Under the pieces are notes generated by a model. The model was given only the letters and a program-made list of their open reading frames with translations, had not been told where the DNA came from and ran no database searches. Shown in pieces: positions 55,376-59,763 of a stretch of DNA of 59,763 nucleotides. The stretch comes from Thermoanaerobaculia bacterium (GTDB lineage Bacteria; Acidobacteriota; Thermoanaerobaculia; Multivoradales; J023). The stretch lies in NCBI GenBank assembly GCA_028066595.1, contig JALCBJ010000040.1, positions 1 to 59,763 on the forward strand, read 5' to 3'. The translations under genes and the position numbers were made by a program. Each line of letters begins with the position of its first letter. Within the stretch, counting starts at the first letter, position 1.

Positions 55376-57304
55376 TCACCGCGCCAAACGCAAGCCCACC
55401 AACGCGGTGGCGCCCTGTGTACCGAATCCGCCCACCTCGGAGTACTCCTCGTCGAGCACATTGATCAGACGGACATAGGGACGCCAGCGCTCAGTCACGG
55501 CGTATTCCACCGTCAGGTCGAGACGCTCGTAGTCCTCCAGCTCGGAGCCGTCGGAGTCGATGCGGTCAGCCACGGCGACGAGTCGCGTCGCGACATTCCA
55601 GGAGTCGGTGACCCGCCAAGACAAATCCATGACCGAACGATGTTCGGGGCGGCGCGCCAGCTGGCTGCCTGTGGCCTCGTCCTCGGTCTCGTTCCAGGTG
55701 TGATGCGCTACGAGACGGCTCCGCTCACCTTCGTAGGCCACCTGGACCTCCACACCCGTCGACGACGCGGATGCGATGTTCTGAGGCAGGAACGTCGCGA
55801 AGTCGAACGCGATCAAGTTCTCGAAGTCGAGATCGAAGCCCGTGAGGTCGAGACGCCAACGATCGCCGAAACGATGCTCGTATCCCAGGTCGAATCCTTC
55901 GCTGGTTTCGGGCACGAGATCGGGATTGCCGAAACCGGGAAAGAAGAGATCGTTGAGCGTCGGTGCCTTGAACCCAGTCCCCCAGGAGGCGCGCAAGCGA
56001 CCCGAGGTGCCCACTCCGAGTGCGGCGGCGGCACGCCAGGTGGTCTCGTCGCCGAACTGGTCGTGATCGTCGTAGCGCGCACCCAAGGTCAGATGGAGCC
56101 GGCCCACGGAGAGGCGATCCTGCAGGTAGAAGGACGCGATCTCTGCCTCGTCGGAGAAGGAACCGACGCTGCCGCCGTCTCGGCTCTCCCATTCGGCCCC
56201 GAAGGACAACGTGTGATCGACATTCTGCGCCTCCAGACGCAGATCGGTGCGAGTCGAGGCCTGTAGCGTCTCGCTCTCCACGATGAAGTTGCCGAATGGG
56301 TTCGTCGGATCCTCACCCTGCAACTCGTCGTCCGACACGCCCAACCGTACGGTCTGGGTCCAGCGATCGGTCGGCGTCAGTTCCAACGTAACGCTACCGA
56401 TCCGCGCCGTCCGTAGATTCCTCGCGTCGAGGTCGTCGACCGCGCCCTCGGAGAACGAAAACCCATCGATCTCCACGTCGCTGTCGACGTGGCGGAGATC
56501 GACGTCGAAGCGACCCATCTCACCTCCGCCGAGGGCCCAACCGAACCGCGCCGTAGCGGTGGTGTTGGACCAGGCATCGACTTCCGGATTGCCACGGCGG
56601 GCGTCCGCAGCCGAAGCGTCTTCGGTGTGATGGTCCGCCAGGGAGATGCGGTAGTCGAAGGAGCCACGGCGGGCACCTACCGACAACTCCAGCCGATGGT
56701 GGTCGTCGTCACCGCCCTCCACGCGCCCGGTCACGTGGACACGTTCGGACTCGCTGCGGTCTGTGACGATCGAGATCACTCCCGCCACCGCCTCCGAGCC
56801 GTACAACGTGCTCTGGGGCCCACGTACCACCTCGATCCGCTCGATCGCATCGGTCGTCATGGCTGAGAAATCGTAGGCCCCACTGGTGGCGGAGTTGAGT
56901 CGCACGCCATCGATCAACACCAGTACTTGCGAAGAGCTGCCACCGCGCACGAAGACGCTGGTCAGCTGGCCTACTCCGCCGGAGCGCGAAACTTCGAGCC
57001 CCGGCATGCTGCGCAACGCATCGGCCACGGTAGACCACGCGTGGCGCTCGATGTCGCTTCGATCGAGCACACTGATCGAGCTGCCGACCTCATCGATCGG
57101 TGTCTCGATGCGATTGGCGGCTACTGTGATCTCCTCGGAGACCGTCGGCTGCTGGACGGAGTCAGACGAAGGTTCTTCTGCCGACTCGGCGGTGGCACCG
57201 GTCGCCGAAGCGAAGAACGAGATCAAAAACAGAACGACGTACGCCAGAATGCATCGAAGACAGTGTGCAGCGTTCGCCGAAGAACGATTCGGAACATGGG
57301 ACAT
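55376..57304 (-). CDS. btuB: TonB-dependent outer-membrane receptor, BtuB-like
   Basis: The frame extends to 57406, inside the riboswitch; the ATG at 57304 with GGAG six bases upstream is the real start and gives 642 aa. After a signal peptide comes a TonB-box-like stretch (EEITVAANR), the plug domain (VLDRSDIERHAWSTVADALRS, VFVRGGSSSQVLVLIDGVRLN) and a 22-strand barrel ending in LVGLRLAR, with the terminal aromatic replaced by a basic residue. Size and plug text match BtuB-type receptors. It imports corrinoids with energy from TonB. The riboswitch hairpin next to its ribosome site implies that B12 represses it. Confidence 0.9.
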   Translation of the reverse strand: MSHVPNRSSANAAHCLRCILAYVVLFLISFFASATGATAESAEEPSSDSVQQPTVSEEITVAANRIETPIDEVGSSISVLDRSDIERHAWSTVADALRSMPGLEVSRSGGVGQLTSVFVRGGSSSQVLVLIDGVRLNSATSGAYDFSAMTTDAIERIEVVRGPQSTLYGSEAVAGVISIVTDRSESERVHVTGRVEGGDDDHHRLELSVGARRGSFDYRISLADHHTEDASAADARRGNPEVDAWSNTTATARFGWALGGGEMGRFDVDLRHVDSDVEIDGFSFSEGAVDDLDARNLRTARIGSVTLELTPTDRWTQTVRLGVSDDELQGEDPTNPFGNFIVESETLQASTRTDLRLEAQNVDHTLSFGAEWESRDGGSVGSFSDEAEIASFYLQDRLSVGRLHLTLGARYDDHDQFGDETTWRAAAALGVGTSGRLRASWGTGFKAPTLNDLFFPGFGNPDLVPETSEGFDLGYEHRFGDRWRLDLTGFDLDFENLIAFDFATFLPQNIASASSTGVEVQVAYEGERSRLVAHHTWNETEDEATGSQLARRPEHRSVMDLSWRVTDSWNVATRLVAVADRIDSDGSELEDYERLDLTVEYAVTERWRPYVRLINVLDEEYSEVGGFGTQGATALVGLRLAR

Positions 57305-57348
57305 CTTGGCTCCTTTCCCCCGCGGGAAATCGAGTGTTGTGAGCTCCG

Positions 57349-57551
57349 GGGCAGATATCCTGGCTCGCGGTCTTCCTACTGGCCGCGCCTTCCCAGACTC
57401 CCGCATCGATCGATCCGAGGCAGAGTCGTCCAGTGGCTCGGCTCCGTCGAAACGGAGCCATGCGGCGTTCGTCGCGCATACAGTCGCGGGGCGGCGGGAG
57501 ATTCACACTCCTCTTCCCTGGGTCCCGGAGCGGCCTGTACCGGCGCACCCT
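57349..57551 (-). promoter_or_regulatory. Cobalamin (AdoCbl-type) riboswitch
   Basis: Read on the minus strand, this stretch has the class landmarks in order: an AGGGAA block, GTGTGAATCTCC followed by CCCCGCGACTGTA, a stable hairpin (57440-57459), the B12 box GCCACTG (57431-57437), GGGAAGG, and the closing GAGCCAGGATATCTGCC. Downstream, a TTTCCC/GGGAAA hairpin (57314-57329) touches the GGAG ribosome site of btuB. This points to translational repression when cobalamin is bound. It should control the btuB-btuF-btuC set. Confidence 0.93.
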
Positions 57552-57618
57552 GACATCGCCCTGCACGACGTGTCAAGCTACGCCGGTCCGACTCACCGAC
57601 CCTACGAGGAGACATACG

Positions 57619-57792
57619 ATGCCCGGCGACGGTCCCGAATTCCTCATCTGCCTCGATTGCGAGACTCCGTGCTATACATTCGAGTGGCAAGAGGGCATCC
57701 TCACTGAAGCCACGTGCATGATGTGTGGCGAGGACGATGTCGATTCCTTCGCTACCGAAGAGGAGTTCGAAGCCCTATCGGCGGATCACTGA
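57619..57792 (+). CDS. 57-aa CxxC zinc-ribbon-like protein
   Basis: A strong GAGGAG site lies eight bases before the ATG. The 57-aa protein has two Cys pairs, C11-x2-C14 (with C18 close by) and C33-x2-C36, spaced as in a small zinc ribbon, then an acidic C-terminal tail. It has no signal peptide. I do not recognise the family. It ends 13 bp before the selenoprotein ATG, so the two are almost certainly co-transcribed and may share a thiol or metal role. Expression should start in the region divergent from the cobalamin riboswitch. Confidence 0.75.
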   Translation: MPGDGPEFLICLDCETPCYTFEWQEGILTEATCMMCGEDDVDSFATEEEFEALSADH

Positions 57793-57805
57793 GACGAGAC
57801 ACCGC

Positions 57806-58075
57806 ATGAAGATCGAGATCCATCACTGCACGTCTTGAGGCTACGGGCCTCGGGCGGCGAGTCTCGCCGCCGCGCTGCAGCGGGAGTTGGGTGACGGAGC
57901 TCCTGAGATCGAATTGGTCCCTGGAGACCTCGGCCAGTTCGACGTCCTGATGGATGGGCGACGGATCGCGACGCGGGCCAAGGGTTGGCGGCGGCTCCTC
58001 GGGGGTGGCTGGCCGACGCTAGAAGAAGTTGCCGCGGCGTTTCGCCAGCGCCTGACCGGGTACCGGGATGGGTGA
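57806..58075 (+). CDS. SelT/SelW/SelH (Rdx) family selenoprotein with in-frame UGA
   Basis: Reading through the TGA at 57836-57838 as selenocysteine gives a continuous 89-aa protein. It opens MKIEIHHCTSU, so the thioredoxin-like C8-x-x-U11 redox motif sits just after the first beta strand, exactly as in SelW/Rdx proteins. The rest fits too: a helix (ASLAAALQREL), the strands IELVPGDLGQFDVLMDGRRI, and WPTLEEVAAAFRQRL at the end. Family length is 80-100 aa. A SECIS-type hairpin follows the UGA, and selB is in the same window. Without readthrough only a 10-residue stub, or an N-terminally cut 62-aa frame from 57887, would be called. The likely role is a cytoplasmic thiol-selenol redox protein. 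A pseudogene with a chance stop is the alternative, but the CxxU position makes it unlikely. Confidence 0.9.
57836..57871 (+). promoter_or_regulatory. Bacterial SECIS element (UGA plus hairpin)
   Basis: Fourteen bases after the UGA, GGCGGCG (57853-57859) pairs perfectly with CGCCGCC (57865-57871) around the five-base loop AGUCU. Bacterial SECIS hairpins lie about 16-37 nt past the UGA with a G among the first two loop bases; here G57861-U57862 are 23-24 nt past it, similar to the AGGUCU loop of E. coli fdhF. The hairpin should recruit SelB. No bulged U in the stem is evident. Confidence 0.85.
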
Positions 58076-58153
58076 AAACATGCAGCGCCTGTAGTACCGT
58101 CGGGCCGGCCCGACTCTACGTCGATCCATTCCGCTCCCCTACAAGCAGCCCGT

Positions 58154-59674
58154 ATGTCTCCTTACAAGATCCTGTTGGGCCTCGTACTTGTCGCTTCGGC
58201 CGGCCTACTGGCGGGCGTCGCATACGACACCGTCAATCGGCCCGAGTTGACGTTCGAACCGGTTCGCGAGCCTTCTGCACTCGACGATACCGGACCGATC
58301 TGGTCCGCCGCGGCTGAGGCAGCTTCGGTGGCCTGCAACGATGCCACCACATTGCCTCGGCGCTGGATGGTGTTCGGCTGGGACGGTGTGGACTGGCAGT
58401 TCGTGCTGCCTCTGCTTCGACAAGGGCGGTTGCCGCACCTCGAATCCCTGCTGCGAAACGGAGCCTACGGCAGTCTCGCCAGCATCGTGCCGACCCTGTC
58501 GCCGGCGATCTGGACCACGGTCGCCACCGGCCGCACGCCGGGAGATCACCAGATCCTCCACTTCTACAACCAACGTCCGATTCTCGAACGATGGTGGCAG
58601 CGACTGACGAACCTCGGCGCGCTGGAACGACAGCTCTATACCAACGCGGACCGACGCAATCGCGCGGTGTGGAACCTGTTGAGCGAGTACGACCGGTCTG
58701 TGATGTTGGTGGGTTATCACAACACCTTTCCCGTGGAGCCCGTGAACGGCCTCATGGTGTCGAACTACCTGATGCAGGACTCGGTGGCGCGAGCCATGGA
58801 GATGGACTCGGGAGGCAGCGGCGACAGCTCGACACTGGCGGCCGGTCTCGTGCACCCACCCGATAAACTGGACGAAGTTCTCGATCTACAGCGCAAGGTG
58901 AATGGCCGCATCCCTCATGTGATCGACGAGTTCGTCGGTCTTTCGGAGACAGAACGCAACGACTTCCTTCGCGCATCCCGACGACTCAACCCCGACACCG
59001 ATCAGAAACCGTATTTCTTGGTGCACGCGTGGGTTTTCGACACCATCGTCGCGGAGATCGCCGACGAGTTCTTGGGGCGTTCCCAGCCAGACCTCGCCAT
59101 GGTCCACTTCCAGGCCGCCGACTGGGCGAGCCACCGCTTCCTCTACTACCGAGCACCCGAGCTCTACGAGGATATGGATTGGTCGGAGGAAACACGCTCC
59201 CGCCTCGACGCTGATTCCGAGCGCTATCGCGACACCGTCGATGCCTTCTACGTCTACCTCGACCGTTGGTTGGGCAAGCTGTTGGAGCACCGCGCCGACG
59301 ACACCGGTGTCTTGCTGCTCTCGGATCATGGTTTCGCTGCCGATACCGATCCAGACATCCCCGGAGGCCACGATCATGCGCCGCCAGGAATCGTGGTCCT
59401 GCACGGGCCCGGCATTCGTCCCGGCAAGATCGACGGCGCCACGGTCTACGACGTTCTGCCCACACTCATGGCCTCCATGGATCTACCGCTGGCGGAAGAT
59501 CTACCCGGAGCACCGCTGGTGCAGGCATTCTGCGATGGCGCCTACGATCCGACGACACAGGAAACCGTCGATAGCTACGGTTCTGGTACGCCCTACGTTC
59601 CAACGGTCTCCAAACCGGATGAGCTGGACCAAGAGCTGCTTCAGCAGTTGCGTTCCCTCGGTTATATCGACTGA
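58154..59674 (+). CDS. Type I phosphodiesterase/nucleotide pyrophosphatase-like protein
   Basis: The protein has 506 aa. An N-terminal hydrophobic segment (about 5-24) acts as signal or anchor. The alkaline-phosphatase-superfamily core shows VFGWDGVDW (metal Asp77), nucleophile Thr114 in PTLSPAIW, LLLSDHGF for the second metal site, and GGHDHAPPGIVVLHGPG near the end. The order and the Thr are those of the Phosphodiest family. The C terminus is LRSLGYID, the tail also found on the sulfatase-like proteins. It would cleave phosphate esters or transfer phospho-groups outside the cytoplasm. It lies 78 bp after the selenoprotein gene and could be its operon partner or independent. Confidence 0.85.
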   Translation: MSPYKILLGLVLVASAGLLAGVAYDTVNRPELTFEPVREPSALDDTGPIWSAAAEAASVACNDATTLPRRWMVFGWDGVDWQFVLPLLRQGRLPHLESLLRNGAYGSLASIVPTLSPAIWTTVATGRTPGDHQILHFYNQRPILERWWQRLTNLGALERQLYTNADRRNRAVWNLLSEYDRSVMLVGYHNTFPVEPVNGLMVSNYLMQDSVARAMEMDSGGSGDSSTLAAGLVHPPDKLDEVLDLQRKVNGRIPHVIDEFVGLSETERNDFLRASRRLNPDTDQKPYFLVHAWVFDTIVAEIADEFLGRSQPDLAMVHFQAADWASHRFLYYRAPELYEDMDWSEETRSRLDADSERYRDTVDAFYVYLDRWLGKLLEHRADDTGVLLLSDHGFAADTDPDIPGGHDHAPPGIVVLHGPGIRPGKIDGATVYDVLPTLMASMDLPLAEDLPGAPLVQAFCDGAYDPTTQETVDSYGSGTPYVPTVSKPDELDQELLQQLRSLGYID

Positions 59675-59677
59675 TCG

Positions 59678-59694
59678 CGAAACGGCACGTTTCG
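59678..59694 (+). terminator. Weak hairpin after the phosphodiesterase gene
   Basis: CGAAAC pairs with GTTTCG around the loop GGCAC, beginning four bases past the stop codon. No T run follows, so it is at best a weak terminator. A second short hairpin (ctgct/agcag) lies about 30 bp further on. No gene is visible in the remaining bases to the window end. Confidence 0.35.
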
Positions 59695-59763
59695 GCCAAT
59701 CCTCCTCCGCCTGCTGCGAAAGCAGGGTAGCGACGGTCTAGCCCGCATTTCTCACCAGGCGCC

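Noticed and set aside
57887..58075. 62-aa hypothetical protein starting at 57887
   Set aside because: It is the C-terminal part of the selenoprotein after the UGA. It would lack the first strand and the redox motif, and there is no ribosome site at 57887.
1..59763. tRNA, rRNA, CRISPR array, transposase or prophage genes
   Set aside because: Intergenic stretches were scanned by eye for tRNA T-loop patterns, regular spaced repeats and mobile-element proteins. None was convincing, and no tRNA-Sec was seen.

Overview
This is a GC-rich chromosomal window carrying about 32 intact protein genes, two decayed genes, a cobalamin riboswitch, a UGA-decoding (selenocysteine) gene with its SECIS hairpin, and several repeats. 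No tRNA, rRNA, CRISPR array, insertion sequence or phage gene was seen. The protein set suggests an Acidobacteriota-type organism, perhaps Thermoanaerobaculia-like: an acidobacterial-style VWFA protein, large secreted BNR propellers, a choice-of-anchor Q beta-helix protein, and many alkaline-phosphatase-superfamily 'sulfatases' beside giant glycosyltransferases. The taxonomic call is inference.

Region 1 (1-28.2 kb) is a surface-polysaccharide or glycoconjugate locus. It holds two membrane-anchored SGNH hydrolases, a GT-C type membrane protein, sulfatase-like lipoproteins, a GT4 enzyme, and two giant paralogous glycosyltransferases with repeat modules. The minus-strand run from 28232 to 16518 is a tightly packed operon: DegV fusion, sulfotransferase, GT2-GT4 fusion, methyltransferase, giant GT, decayed sulfatase. 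Three of its junctions are 4-nt overlaps. It looks like a line for building, methylating and sulfating a glycan. A secreted beta-helix protein (14607-16475) sits inside the locus.

Region 2 (28.5-36 kb, minus strand) is mostly housekeeping: NTF2-like protein, PheA P-protein, a truncated M20 amidohydrolase, glutamine-dependent NadE, an S10 carboxypeptidase and a GT2 enzyme. Region 3 (36-45 kb) encodes exported proteins: a BNR propeller, a kinase-less sensor-like propeller overlapping an exported triple-RidA protein, and a GWxTD/VWFA protein.

Region 4 (45-53 kb) has fhs, a YqeY protein, selB (the selenocysteine elongation factor), an OmpR-type regulator and a large HzsA-like haem protein. Region 5 (53-57.6 kb) is a btuB-btuF-btuC corrinoid uptake operon under a well-formed cobalamin riboswitch. 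Region 6 (57.6-59.7 kb) has a 57-aa CxxC protein, then an 89-aa SelW/Rdx-like selenoprotein whose Sec codon is an in-frame UGA at 57836-57838 that ordinary gene calling reads as a stop, then a type I phosphodiesterase-like protein.

The observations most worth following are the selenoprotein with its SECIS hairpin in the same window as selB; a short C-terminal DGFE(S)-x(6)-W-S motif on three unrelated exported or membrane proteins; repeat modules around the catalytic domains of the giant GTs; and the uniform use of Thr instead of Cys/Ser at the nucleophile position of all four 'sulfatase-like' proteins.
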